The position numbers and the translations under genes were made by a program. A stretch of 39,699 nucleotides of DNA from an uncultured Eubacterium sp. (lineage in GTDB: Bacteria; Bacillota; Clostridia; Lachnospirales; Lachnospiraceae), in contig CANRTU010000043.1 in NCBI GenBank assembly GCA_947642745.1, positions 1 through 39,699 of the forward strand, read 5' to 3'. This document shows positions 25,571-33,182 of this stretch, one piece after another; positions within the stretch are counted from its first letter, which is position 1; the number at the start of each line of letters is the position of its first letter. A model generated the notes under the pieces. The model saw only the letters and a list, made by a program, of their open reading frames with translations, did not search any database and was not told where the DNA came from.

Positions 25571-26518
25571 ATGAAATGGGATAAATATACAATAGAAACG
25601 ACAACAGCGGCTGAAGATATGATAAGCGCCATGCTGGACGGACTGGGTATTGAAGGAGTTGAAATCGAAAACAACGTACCTCTTAGTAAAGAAGAGGCGG
25701 GAGAAATGTTTATTGACTTTCCGCCACAGCTGCCGCCGGACCAGGGAGAAAGTCTGGTCAGTTTTTATCTGGAAGCGGACCGGGACAATACACAGCTGCT
25801 GGAGCAGGTGCGTGCGGCCCTGGAGGAACAGCGCGGCTTTATGGATATCGGTTCCGGCCGTATAACCGGCAGCCAGACCGAGGATATTGACTGGATGAAT
25901 AACTGGAAACAGTTTTTTCACGCTTTTTCCATTGGAAATATCCGGATCAGTCCTACCTGGGAAGCACAGGAAAATGTGGAGAAAGATAAAATTCTGATTG
26001 AAATTGACCCGGGTATTTCTTTCGGCACAGGTAAGCATGAGACTACCAGGCTGTGTATTCTCCAGCTGCAGAAATATATCAAAGACAGCCCAAGGGTACT
26101 TGATCTGGGCTGCGGCAGCGGGATACTGTCCATTGTGGCGTTAAAACTGGGCGCCAGCTTTGTGGTGGGCGTTGATATTGATGAAAACTGTATCCGTTCT
26201 TCCATGGATAATATGCGGGTCAACCGGCTGGATCTGTCCAGGGCTGATTTTTATACCGGCAATTTAATTTCTGATAAAAAGCTGGGAGAGCAGATCGGTA
26301 TGTTTGATCTTGTGGCGGCCAATATTCTGGCGGATGTGATTATTCCGGTGGCGCCGGCGGTCTTTGCGTGTCTGAAAGACGGCGGTATTTTTATTACGTC
26401 CGGTATTATTGATTTCAAGGAAACAGAAGTAACAGAAGCGCTGGAAGCGGCGGGATTTCAGATTCTGGAGACAGGGCATGACGGAGAATGGGTCAGTATA
26501 ACAGCCAGAAAGTGCTGA
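25571..26518 (+). CDS. prmA: Ribosomal protein L11 methyltransferase PrmA
   Basis: This 315-residue SAM-dependent enzyme trimethylates ribosomal protein L11. The N-terminal part (1-110) is the substrate-recognition domain; the family signature IDPGISFGTGKHETT (145-159) and SAM motif LDLGCGSG (177-184) follow, then GVDID and ANILADVI. Length is normal. The start ATG follows the last unit of a short tandem repeat. prmA and rsmE commonly follow dnaJ in Clostridia; here a convergent gene and repeats intervene. Confidence 0.96.
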   Translation: MKWDKYTIETTTAAEDMISAMLDGLGIEGVEIENNVPLSKEEAGEMFIDFPPQLPPDQGESLVSFYLEADRDNTQLLEQVRAALEEQRGFMDIGSGRITGSQTEDIDWMNNWKQFFHAFSIGNIRISPTWEAQENVEKDKILIEIDPGISFGTGKHETTRLCILQLQKYIKDSPRVLDLGCGSGILSIVALKLGASFVVGVDIDENCIRSSMDNMRVNRLDLSRADFYTGNLISDKKLGEQIGMFDLVAANILADVIIPVAPAVFACLKDGGIFITSGIIDFKETEVTEALEAAGFQILETGHDGEWVSITARKC

Positions 26519-26587
26519 CAGACAGGCGGCGTCTTCCGGAAGCGGGATGCCCGGAGTAAGGCACGTTCTGGCACAGGGAAAGGATAT

Positions 26588-27409
26588 ATGGAAAGTATGC
26601 ATCAGTTTTTTGTAGAAGATCACCAGGTCGGTAAAGATTTTATTACAATTACAGGCAAAGACGTGCATCATATCCGCAATGTCCTGCGGATGGCGCAAGG
26701 GGAAGTGGTGCGCATCAGCAGTACGGGCGGGCGTAATTACCGGTGCCGTGTGCTGGAAGTGGCAGATGAATTTGTCCAGATGGACATACTGGACTCAGAA
26801 GTATCCGGAACTGAGCTTTCCGGCAGGATTCTGCTGTTCCAGGGTCTGCCCAAAGGGGAACGGATGGAATATATTATCCAGAAAACCGTAGAACTGGGCG
26901 TTACTGAGATCATACCGGTGGCCATGAGATACTGTGTCGTGAAACTGGAAGGCAGCAGGGCCGGAAAAAAAATCAGCCGCTGGCAGACCATTGCGGAAAA
27001 TGCGGCAAAGCAGTCTAAACGCAGCGTTATACCGAAGATTCATCCGGTCATGTCCTTTCCGGAGGCGGCTGCCTGTGCCAGCGGCTGCGACCGCTGTCTT
27101 GTGCCTTATGAAAATGAGCGGGGCATGGAGGCCACCAGAGAGGCGCTTTCGTCCCTGCGGGGCGCAAAAAGCGTCAGTCTGTTTATCGGACCGGAAGGAG
27201 GATTCGCCCCGGAAGAAATAGAAATCCTGCGCAGGGACATGCAGGTTATTTCACTGGGCAGGCGGATACTGCGCACAGACACGGCGGCCATAACGTCAGT
27301 GTCCATGATGATGCTGCAGATGGAAATGGACGAAGCGCTGTCTGGCGGCAATCAGATCCGGAATGAGAGTGTGCTAAATGATGTCCGGGCAGAGTCCGGA
27401 AAGGAGTAA
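26588..27409 (+). CDS. rsmE: 16S rRNA m3U1498 methyltransferase RsmE
   Basis: This 273-residue SPOUT-class enzyme methylates U1498 of 16S rRNA in the decoding region. The N-terminal PUA-like part is followed by the knotted SPOUT domain with KQSKR (141-145), LFIGPEGGF (198-206) and SLGRRILRTDTA (222-233), which builds the SAM site. AAAGG lies a few bases upstream of the ATG; Met4 is an alternative start. The desulfurase gene begins three bases after its stop, so they are co-transcribed. Confidence 0.95.
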   Translation: MESMHQFFVEDHQVGKDFITITGKDVHHIRNVLRMAQGEVVRISSTGGRNYRCRVLEVADEFVQMDILDSEVSGTELSGRILLFQGLPKGERMEYIIQKTVELGVTEIIPVAMRYCVVKLEGSRAGKKISRWQTIAENAAKQSKRSVIPKIHPVMSFPEAAACASGCDRCLVPYENERGMEATREALSSLRGAKSVSLFIGPEGGFAPEEIEILRRDMQVISLGRRILRTDTAAITSVSMMMLQMEMDEALSGGNQIRNESVLNDVRAESGKE

Positions 27410-27412
27410 AAC

Positions 27413-28561
27413 ATGGAAGTGTATCTGGATAATTCAGCGACGACCAGATGTTCAGAACGTGTGCGGGATATTGTGCTGCATACAATGGACGCCGCCTATG
27501 GCAATCCGTCTTCCCTGCATACAAAAGGGATGGAGGCGGAAAAATATGTCCGGGATGCGGCCCGTAAAATCGCAAAAACACTGAAAGTGCGGGAAAAGGA
27601 AATATGCTTCACATCCGGAGGCACCGAGTCCAATAATCTGGCGCTGATTGGTTCCGCTTTTGCCAGCAGACGCAGGGGAAAGCGTATCATATCCACGGCG
27701 GTGGAGCATTCCTCGGTGTCCCATGCGCTGAAATTTCTGGAGGGACATGGATTTGAAGTTGTTTATCTGCCGGTGGACCGGGACGGCGTTATTTCCCCGG
27801 AAGCGCTGGAAGAAGCGGTAAACGACGATACGATACTGGTTTCCATCATGCATGTGAACAATGAAATTGGCGCTATAGAACCGGTGGCGCAGGCCGGGGA
27901 AATCATACAGCGGAAAAATCCGGGGGCGCTGTTTCATGTGGACGCCGTCCAGTCATACGGGAAAATTCCCATACGGCCGGTGCAGTGGGGCATCAGCCTT
28001 CTTTCCGTCAGCGGCCACAAAATACACGGTCCAAAAGGCGCCGGGTTTTTATATATCCGGGAAAAGACAAAAATTGAACCGCTTTCTTATGGCGGCGGAC
28101 AGCAGTCAGGTATGCGTTCCGGTACGCTGAACGTGCCGGGAATCGCCGGGCTTGGGGAAGCGGCATGGGAAATGCATGAAAATCTGGAGGAAAACAGGGA
28201 GCGTTTATACCAGCTGAGGGAAGACTTTGCCGGCCGGGTCACCGGCATAGAAGGGATTGTTATCAATGGAAGATCCGGGCGGGGCAGTGCCCCACATATT
28301 GTAAGCGTATCCATTCCGGGTGTACGCAGCGAAGTGATGCTCCACGCACTGGAAGCGGAGGGCATCTATGTTTCCGCAGGATCAGCCTGTTCATCACACC
28401 GTACCGCAGGTTCCGCCACACTGCGGGCAGCCGGACTGCCGCCGCAGCTGCTGGACGCCACGCTGCGGTTCAGTTTCAGCGTCAGCACCAGCATGGAGGA
28501 AATTGATTATACGGTGGAGAAGATGCGGGAACTGGTGCCGCAGCTGCGCAGGTATACGTAA
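27413..28561 (+). CDS. Cysteine desulfurase, NifS-like, partner of ThiI
   Basis: This 382-residue PLP enzyme takes sulfur from cysteine as a persulfide. His99 (AVEHSS), the PLP lysine K203 in SGHKIHGPKG and the persulfide-forming C326 in SAGSACSSHR are present. It lies before thiI with no scaffold protein such as IscU, matching the Bacillus NifZ-ThiI pair that makes 4-thiouridine in tRNA; that role is inferred from context. The start is preceded by GGAAAGGAG. A 150-bp spacer with repeats and a hairpin separates it from thiI. Confidence 0.93.
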   Translation: MEVYLDNSATTRCSERVRDIVLHTMDAAYGNPSSLHTKGMEAEKYVRDAARKIAKTLKVREKEICFTSGGTESNNLALIGSAFASRRRGKRIISTAVEHSSVSHALKFLEGHGFEVVYLPVDRDGVISPEALEEAVNDDTILVSIMHVNNEIGAIEPVAQAGEIIQRKNPGALFHVDAVQSYGKIPIRPVQWGISLLSVSGHKIHGPKGAGFLYIREKTKIEPLSYGGGQQSGMRSGTLNVPGIAGLGEAAWEMHENLEENRERLYQLREDFAGRVTGIEGIVINGRSGRGSAPHIVSVSIPGVRSEVMLHALEAEGIYVSAGSACSSHRTAGSATLRAAGLPPQLLDATLRFSFSVSTSMEEIDYTVEKMRELVPQLRRYT

Positions 28562-28581
28562 ACCAGTCTGCGGGCTGTCAT

Positions 28582-28692
28582 GTAAGAAAAGACAAAGTCA
28601 GACGGGACAGGGAGCGGACGCCGCACTGTCAAAGGAGCCGTCCTCCAGACGTAAGAACAGATAAAGTCAGACGGGACAGAGAGCCGTCTGAC
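28582..28692 (+). repeat. 36-bp direct repeats and a hairpin between the desulfurase and thiI
   Basis: Copies at 28582-28617 and 28651-28686 match at 32 of 36 positions (period 69). The second copy runs into a 9-bp perfect hairpin, GTCAGACGG (28666-28674) with CCGTCTGAC (28684-28692), that ends about 10 bases before the thiI ribosome binding site. There is no T tract, so control of translation or RNA stability is more likely than termination. Confidence 0.65.
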
Positions 28693-28718
28693 CAGCAGGG
28701 AAAAGAAAGGATATGGCC

Positions 28719-29909
28719 ATGTACCAGGCATTTTTAATAAAATACGGTGAAATCGGCGTAAAAGGAAAGAACCGCCATATATTTGAAGATACTCTCGTCA
28801 GCCAGATAGGCAATGCGTTAAAACCAGTGGAAGGAACTTTTACCGTCCGCAGGGAAAATGGGAGAATCTACGTGGAAACCGGATCTGCCTATGATTATGA
28901 CGAGGTGGTGGATGCGCTGCAGTGCGTGTTTGGCATCGTAGGCATTTCCCCGGTGGTGCTGGCGGAAGATGAAGGATTTGACCAGCTGGCGGAACTGGTA
29001 GTCAGTTATGTGGGCAGGGCCTTTTCAAAACAGGATTTTACTTTTAAAGTGGTTACCAGACGTGCCAGGAAAAATTATCCCATGGAATCTATGGAAGTAA
29101 GCGCCGCCCTGGGAGAAAGGCTGCTGGAAGCTTTTCCCGGGCTTTCAGTGGATGTACACCATCCGCAGGTCGTAATCAGCGTGGAAATACGTAATAAAAT
29201 CAATATTTACTCCCATACAATACCAGGGCCGGGCGGTATGCCGGTGGGAACCGCCGGGCGGGCCATGCTGCTGCTTTCCGGCGGGATTGACTCTCCGGTG
29301 GCCGGTTATATGATAGCGAAGCGGGGGGTGCGGATTGATGCGGTTTATTTTCATGCGCCGCCTTATACGAGCGAACGGGCCAGGCAGAAAGTGGTGGAGC
29401 TGGCCGGGATTGTGGCAAAATACGCAGGTCCCATCCGGCTGCACATTGTAAATTTTACACAGATCCAGCTCTATATTTATGAGAAATGTCCCCATGACCA
29501 GCTGACGATTATTATGCGGCGCTATATGATGAAGCTGGCGGAGCATTTTGCCAGGGAAGATGAAGATCTGGGGCTGATTACCGGAGAAAGCATCGGACAG
29601 GTGGCCAGTCAGACGATGCAGTCCCTGGCAGTGACCAATGAAGTGTGCACGATGCCGGTTTACCGTCCGCTGATTGGGGCTGATAAGCAGGATATTGTAA
29701 ATATTGCGCAAAAAATCGGGACATATGAGACGTCTATTCTGCCATACGAAGACTGTTGTACGATTTTTGTGGCAAAGCATCCGGTGACGAAGCCAAACCT
29801 GAAATCGGTGCGTAAGTCCGAGTCCCATCTGACAGAAAAAATAGACATGCTGATGGAAGAAGCGGTACGTACGGCGGAGACAGTGCGGGCGGAGGCGGGT
29901 GCGGTATAA
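28719..29909 (+). CDS. thiI: tRNA 4-thiouridine synthase ThiI, short form
   Basis: A 396-residue enzyme that activates U8 of tRNA with ATP and adds sulfur, and may supply sulfur for thiamine. The N-terminal ferredoxin-like and THUMP domains bind tRNA; the PP-loop motif is LLSGGIDSPVAGY (SGGIDS at 187-192), and the conserved cysteine lies in YEDCCTIF (346/347). There is no C-terminal rhodanese domain, the usual Gram-positive form, so sulfur must come directly from the desulfurase upstream. I choose the second ATG (28719), eight bases after AAGAAAGG, over the first (28713), which is only two bases away. Confidence 0.96.
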   Translation: MYQAFLIKYGEIGVKGKNRHIFEDTLVSQIGNALKPVEGTFTVRRENGRIYVETGSAYDYDEVVDALQCVFGIVGISPVVLAEDEGFDQLAELVVSYVGRAFSKQDFTFKVVTRRARKNYPMESMEVSAALGERLLEAFPGLSVDVHHPQVVISVEIRNKINIYSHTIPGPGGMPVGTAGRAMLLLSGGIDSPVAGYMIAKRGVRIDAVYFHAPPYTSERARQKVVELAGIVAKYAGPIRLHIVNFTQIQLYIYEKCPHDQLTIIMRRYMMKLAEHFAREDEDLGLITGESIGQVASQTMQSLAVTNEVCTMPVYRPLIGADKQDIVNIAQKIGTYETSILPYEDCCTIFVAKHPVTKPNLKSVRKSESHLTEKIDMLMEEAVRTAETVRAEAGAV

Positions 29910-29919
29910 AACGGAAAAA

Positions 29920-30017
29920 GCGTCTGGCGAAGCCGCAGTGCGATCCTCCCGGAGGGTTTTTATCTTATAGGATGCTCTTTCCTATAAGATAAAAAAGTAT
30001 CCGGCGAAGCCGGATAC
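29920..30017 (-). repeat. Three-hairpin element, copy G, minus orientation
   Basis: Read on the minus strand: hairpin 1 at 30017-29997 (GTATCCGGC/GCCGGATAC, loop TTC), hairpin 2 at 29995-29957 (16-bp perfect arms, loop AAGAGCA), then CCCTCCGGGAGGATCGC and CACTGCGG. The 66 bp at 29933-29998 are identical to 30061-30126 in copy H. Its third hairpin is truncated. It lies between convergent thiI and the HPr-like gene. Confidence 0.85.
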
Positions 30018-30024
30018 ACCGCCA

Positions 30025-30145
30025 GCGGCGGGCTGCCTCCTGGCAGCATTTTCCCTTCCGCCGCAGTGCGATCCTCCCGGAGGGTTTTTATCTTATAGGA
30101 TGCTCTTTCCTATAAGATAAAAAAGTGCCGGCAGTCAGCCGGCAC
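30025..30145 (-). repeat. Three-hairpin element, copy H, with the HPr-gene terminator
   Basis: Read on the minus strand: hairpin 1 at 30145-30125 (GTGCCGGC/GCCGGCAC) followed by T6, a good terminator for the HPr-like gene. Hairpin 2 is at 30123-30085 (16-bp perfect stem, loop AAGAGCA), then the CCCTCCGGGAGGATCGC linker and a full hairpin 3 at 30064-30025 (GCGGCGG/CCGCCGC outside, GCTGCC/GGCAGC inside). This is the best preserved copy. Hairpin 2 has T or A runs on both sides and would also terminate transcripts coming from thiI. Confidence 0.85.
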
Positions 30146-30169
30146 GCCAGGGGATGCAAAAATCCCTTA

Positions 30170-30403
30170 TTACTCCACGATATATGGTTTAATAACTGCC
30201 ATGATTTCGTCAATATCCGCGTCTGCATGGATAGCCAGTTCAATTGGTTTTGATAAATCCAGACTAAAGATACCCATGATGGATTTGGCATCAATCACAT
30301 ATCTTCCGGAAATTAAATCAAAATCATAATCAAACGGCGCAATCGCATTGACAAAAGATTTTACCTTGTCAATGGAATTTAAAGAAATCTGTACGGTTTT
30401 CAT
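30170..30403 (-). CDS. HPr-like protein without the PTS active-site histidine
   Basis: A 77-residue protein with the HPr fold pattern. The regulatory serine block is clear: AKSIMGIFSLDL, where S41 equals HPr Ser46. The region where HPr has its phosphorylatable His15 (GLHARPA) has no histidine at all: the first 30 residues read SIDKVKSFVNAI in that place. It therefore cannot pass phosphate in the PTS; like Bacillus Crh it could act only through the serine, for example with HPr kinase and CcpA. AAGGAGGG precedes the ATG. It has its own promoter and terminator. Confidence 0.85.
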   Translation of the reverse strand: MKTVQISLNSIDKVKSFVNAIAPFDYDFDLISGRYVIDAKSIMGIFSLDLSKPIELAIHADADIDEIMAVIKPYIVE

Positions 30404-30472
30404 TATGTATCCCTCCTTGATGAAATAGTTCGGATCTTTAAGGGAACCTGCGAAATGGTTCACCTGTGTTTT

Positions 30473-30501
30473 ATAGTATCGTTTTTTCCAGTAAAAGTCA
30501 A
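30473..30501 (-). promoter_or_regulatory. Sigma-A promoter of the HPr-like gene
   Basis: On the minus strand TTGACT (30501-30496), 17-bp spacer, TACTAT (30478-30473). It gives a leader of about 65 nt. The divergent mtaB has only a weak promoter candidate in the same interval. Confidence 0.7.
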
Positions 30502-30544
30502 TCTTTATTTTAACGGTTGTAGCGGAAAGGAGAGAGGTGAAAAA

Positions 30545-31852
30545 ATGAAAAAGGCGGCATTGTATCATCTGGGCTGCAAAGTAAACGCATATGAGACAGA
30601 AGCCATGCGGCAGCTTCTGGAACAGGCCGGTTATGAAATTGTACCTTTTCAGGAAGCGGCGGATGTCTATGTGGTAAATACCTGTTCAGTCACAAATATT
30701 GCGGACAGAAAGTCCAGACAGATGCTGGGCCGTGCCAGAAAGAGAAACCCCGAAGCGGTGATCGTGGCGGCAGGCTGTTACGTGCAGACTGGCGGGACAC
30801 AGATTCTGGAGCAGAAAATTGCGGATATTATTTTAGGAAATAATAAAAAGAAACATCTGGTCCGTATGCTGGAGGCTTATGAAGCCGATAAAAACTGTAC
30901 GGCCAGTCTGTGTGATATAAATGAAGGAAAAAAAGAATACGAGGCTCTTCGCATGACATCCGCCGCAGAGCATACCAGGGCATTTATCAAAGTGCAGGAC
31001 GGCTGTAACCAGTTTTGCAGCTACTGCGTTATCCCATATGCCAGGGGCAGGGCCCGCAGCAGGCAGGCGCAGGATGTGCTGGAGGAAATCCGCCTGCTGG
31101 CGGACAAAGGGTATCAGGAAGTGGTGCTTACCGGCATTCATTTAAGTTCTTATGGACTGGATACGGGGGACAGTCTCATATCCCTGATCAGACAGGTGCA
31201 TGAAACAGACGGCATCCGCCGCATCCGCCTTGGCTCGCTGGAGCCTGGCATTGTAACAGAGGAGTTTGCCGCTTCACTGTCCGCAATGGAAAAAGTCTGT
31301 CCCCACTTTCATCTGTCACTGCAAAGCGGCTGTGACGCCACATTAAAGCGTATGAACCGCAAATATAATACGGCCGGTTATAAACAACGCTGTGAGATTC
31401 TGCGCAGCTATTTTGATAATCCGGCTATTACCACGGATGTGATCGCCGGATTTCCCGGAGAAACCGGAGAAGAGTATGATATGACCATGGAGTTTGTGGA
31501 GCAGATTCAGTTTTATGAAATGCACGTATTTAAATACTCAAAAAGGGAGGGGACAAAGGCGGCCGTTATGGAACACCAGGTGCCGGAGGAAATAAAAGCG
31601 GTCCGCAGCGCCAGCCTGATCCGTCTGTCCGAAGAAATGTCGGAGGCTTACAGAAGAGGGCTTACTGGTAAAAACCGCTCCGTGCTGCTGGAGGAACCTT
31701 TTGTATTTAATCATAAACAATATTATACCGGTTACACAAAAGAGTATGTAAAAGTTGCGGTGGAAACTTCAAAAGACAGGTCCGGATGCATGGTTAGTGG
31801 AAAAATTACTGGTCCGTTGACACAGGACATTTATCTTTTAGTTGAATTTTGA
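30545..31852 (+). CDS. mtaB: tRNA t6A37 methylthiotransferase MtaB
   Basis: This 435-residue radical SAM enzyme adds a methylthio group to t6A37 of tRNAs reading ANN codons. The N-terminal cluster cysteines are C11 (LGCKVNAYE), C47 (NTCSVT) and C78 (AAGCYVQ); the radical SAM motif is CNQFCSYC (C154, C158, C161), and a C-terminal TRAM-like region binds tRNA. GCKVNAYE and NIADRKSRQ fit MtaB rather than MiaB or RimO. The start at 30545 follows AAAGGAGAGAGG; the longer frame upstream overlaps the HPr promoter. Confidence 0.95.
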   Translation: MKKAALYHLGCKVNAYETEAMRQLLEQAGYEIVPFQEAADVYVVNTCSVTNIADRKSRQMLGRARKRNPEAVIVAAGCYVQTGGTQILEQKIADIILGNNKKKHLVRMLEAYEADKNCTASLCDINEGKKEYEALRMTSAAEHTRAFIKVQDGCNQFCSYCVIPYARGRARSRQAQDVLEEIRLLADKGYQEVVLTGIHLSSYGLDTGDSLISLIRQVHETDGIRRIRLGSLEPGIVTEEFAASLSAMEKVCPHFHLSLQSGCDATLKRMNRKYNTAGYKQRCEILRSYFDNPAITTDVIAGFPGETGEEYDMTMEFVEQIQFYEMHVFKYSKREGTKAAVMEHQVPEEIKAVRSASLIRLSEEMSEAYRRGLTGKNRSVLLEEPFVFNHKQYYTGYTKEYVKVAVETSKDRSGCMVSGKITGPLTQDIYLLVEF

Positions 31853-31870
31853 TGGGGAGTATATTAAAAT
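31842..31870 (+). promoter_or_regulatory. Possible promoter of the ireB-ruvX-DUF1292-RNase J genes
   Basis: TTGAAT (31842-31847), 17-bp spacer, TAAAAT (31865-31870), overlapping the end of mtaB. Confidence 0.45.
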
Positions 31871-31956
31871 AGATATTGGTACAGGCGGGAAAGGTCTTTG
31901 TACAGGTTAATGCTTTGAAGAAACAGACAAAAGAAACAGGAATGGGGTCGTGAACT

Positions 31957-32220
31957 ATGCAGGATAAAAATAATACACAATTTTTTAAAGTGGAAAAGGA
32001 ACCTGAGATTCAGGTAAAAGATGTCATCGGGCATGTATACCGTTCCCTGAGCCAGAAAGGCTACAATCCGTTAAACCAGATTGTGGGATATATTATGTCC
32101 GGAGATCCGACGTATATTACCAGCCATAATAATGCCAGAAGCCTGATTATGAAAGTTGAGCGTGACGAACTGGTAGAAGAGATTCTCAAAGAGTATATTA
32201 AGACGAATTCATGGGAATAG
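31957..32220 (+). CDS. ireB: IreB-family regulatory phosphoprotein (UPF0297)
   Basis: An 87-residue cytoplasmic protein matching the whole UPF0297/IreB family, with the core [25 protein letters not shown] and a C-terminal [11 protein letters not shown] helix. In Enterococcus IreB is phosphorylated on N-terminal threonines by the PASTA kinase IreK and tunes cell-envelope stress and cephalosporin resistance. Here only T7 is available near the N-terminus. It lies 19 bp before ruvX, a near-universal order in Firmicutes. Confidence 0.94.
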   Translation: MQDKNNTQFFKVEKEPEIQVKDVIGHVYRSLSQKGYNPLNQIVGYIMSGDPTYITSHNNARSLIMKVERDELVEEILKEYIKTNSWE

Positions 32221-32239
32221 TACGGGAGGAATAGTACGT

Positions 32240-32728
32240 ATGCGGATTATGGGGCTGGATTTTGGCTCAAAGACAGTGGGCGTTGCCATGAGCGATCCGC
32301 TGCTGCTGACAGCCGGAAGCCTGGAAATCATCCGGAGGAAATCTCCGGACAAGCTGCGCCGGACGCTTGCCCGGATAGAGGAACTGGCAGCGGAATATGA
32401 TGTGGACAGAATTGTTCTCGGATATCCTAAAAATATGAATAATACGGAAGGGGAACGCTGTCAGAAGACACAGGAATTTTGTCAGATGCTGGAACGCAGA
32501 ACAGGACTGGAAGTTATTTTATGGGATGAGCGGCTGACTACAGTGGCAGCTCAGCAGATTATGAAAGACAGCAATGTCCGTCTGTCAGAACGTGGAAAAT
32601 TTGTGGACAGCATTGCTGCCGGGCTGATTCTGCAGGGGTATCTGGATTTCATAAATTCAAAGCAGGATAAACTTACAAAACCTGCATGCGTCTGCGACAC
32701 CACCATGGAGGATAGCAGTGACGCATGA
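32240..32728 (+). CDS. ruvX: Putative pre-16S rRNA nuclease RuvX/YqgF
   Basis: A 162-residue RNase H-fold protein. It starts [19 protein letters not shown], with the first catalytic Asp (D7), and contains [13 protein letters not shown] and WDERLTT with the further acidic residues; a C-terminal [13 protein letters not shown] helix follows. The family trims 16S rRNA 5' ends and has also been proposed to resolve Holliday junctions. GGGAGGAA sets the start. The last 20 residues extend beyond the usual family end. Confidence 0.95.
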   Translation: MRIMGLDFGSKTVGVAMSDPLLLTAGSLEIIRRKSPDKLRRTLARIEELAAEYDVDRIVLGYPKNMNNTEGERCQKTQEFCQMLERRTGLEVILWDERLTTVAAQQIMKDSNVRLSERGKFVDSIAAGLILQGYLDFINSKQDKLTKPACVCDTTMEDSSDA

Positions 32729-32886
32729 CGGACAGTATGCCATTGAAGGTGTTTCTGATGTGGAGATTTCTGATAAGGGTATTTCTGACCATAACCGCCA
32801 CGGCGGTGGATATTACCATACAGATAGATAGCAGCCAGAAGAAAATTATATCAGATAAAGAAAGGATACGAAAATATGCTGGATGA
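32725..32886 (+). CDS. Possible 53-residue hydrophobic peptide between ruvX and the DUF1292 gene
   Basis: An ATG overlaps the ruvX stop (ATGA) and opens a frame to 32886, ending inside the start of the DUF1292 gene. The first half is hydrophobic ([14 protein letters not shown]) and arises from a three-unit DNA repeat at 32748-32790 (TTTCTGA every 15 bp). No ribosome binding site other than coupling is visible. It may be nothing more than spacer sequence. Confidence 0.2.
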   Translation: MTDSMPLKVFLMWRFLIRVFLTITATAVDITIQIDSSQKKIISDKERIRKYAG

Positions 32887-33166
32887 TTTACAGGAAATAG
32901 AGAAAATTGAGTTTTATGATGAAGAGCAGGATGGTTTTGTAGAGTTTTTCATTGTGGAAAGAACCAGGGTAAACGGCAATGAATATCTGCTGGCAACGCA
33001 GGATTTAAATCAGGACGCCGACGCCTATATCTTTAAAGTCACTGCGGAGGATACGGAAGAAGGCGCAGACCTGGTGCTGGAACTGGTTGAAGACGACACA
33101 GAGATGGAGGCCGTTGGCAACGTGTTTGCAGAGTTATTAAGTGATGATATGATAATTGAAATGTAA
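32876..33166 (+). CDS. DUF1292 (YrzB-like) protein
   Basis: A 96-residue acidic protein covering the whole DUF1292 family: IEFYDEEQDGFVEFFIVE..., NEYLLATQ and YIFKV...EEGADLVLELVEDD. Function unknown; it is the standard third member of the IreB-RuvX-DUF1292 gene set. Ribosome binding site AAAGGATA. RNase J starts 16 bp after its stop. Confidence 0.92.
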   Translation: MLDDLQEIEKIEFYDEEQDGFVEFFIVERTRVNGNEYLLATQDLNQDADAYIFKVTAEDTEEGADLVLELVEDDTEMEAVGNVFAELLSDDMIIEM

Positions 33167-33182
33167 AAAGGAGATATAACAG

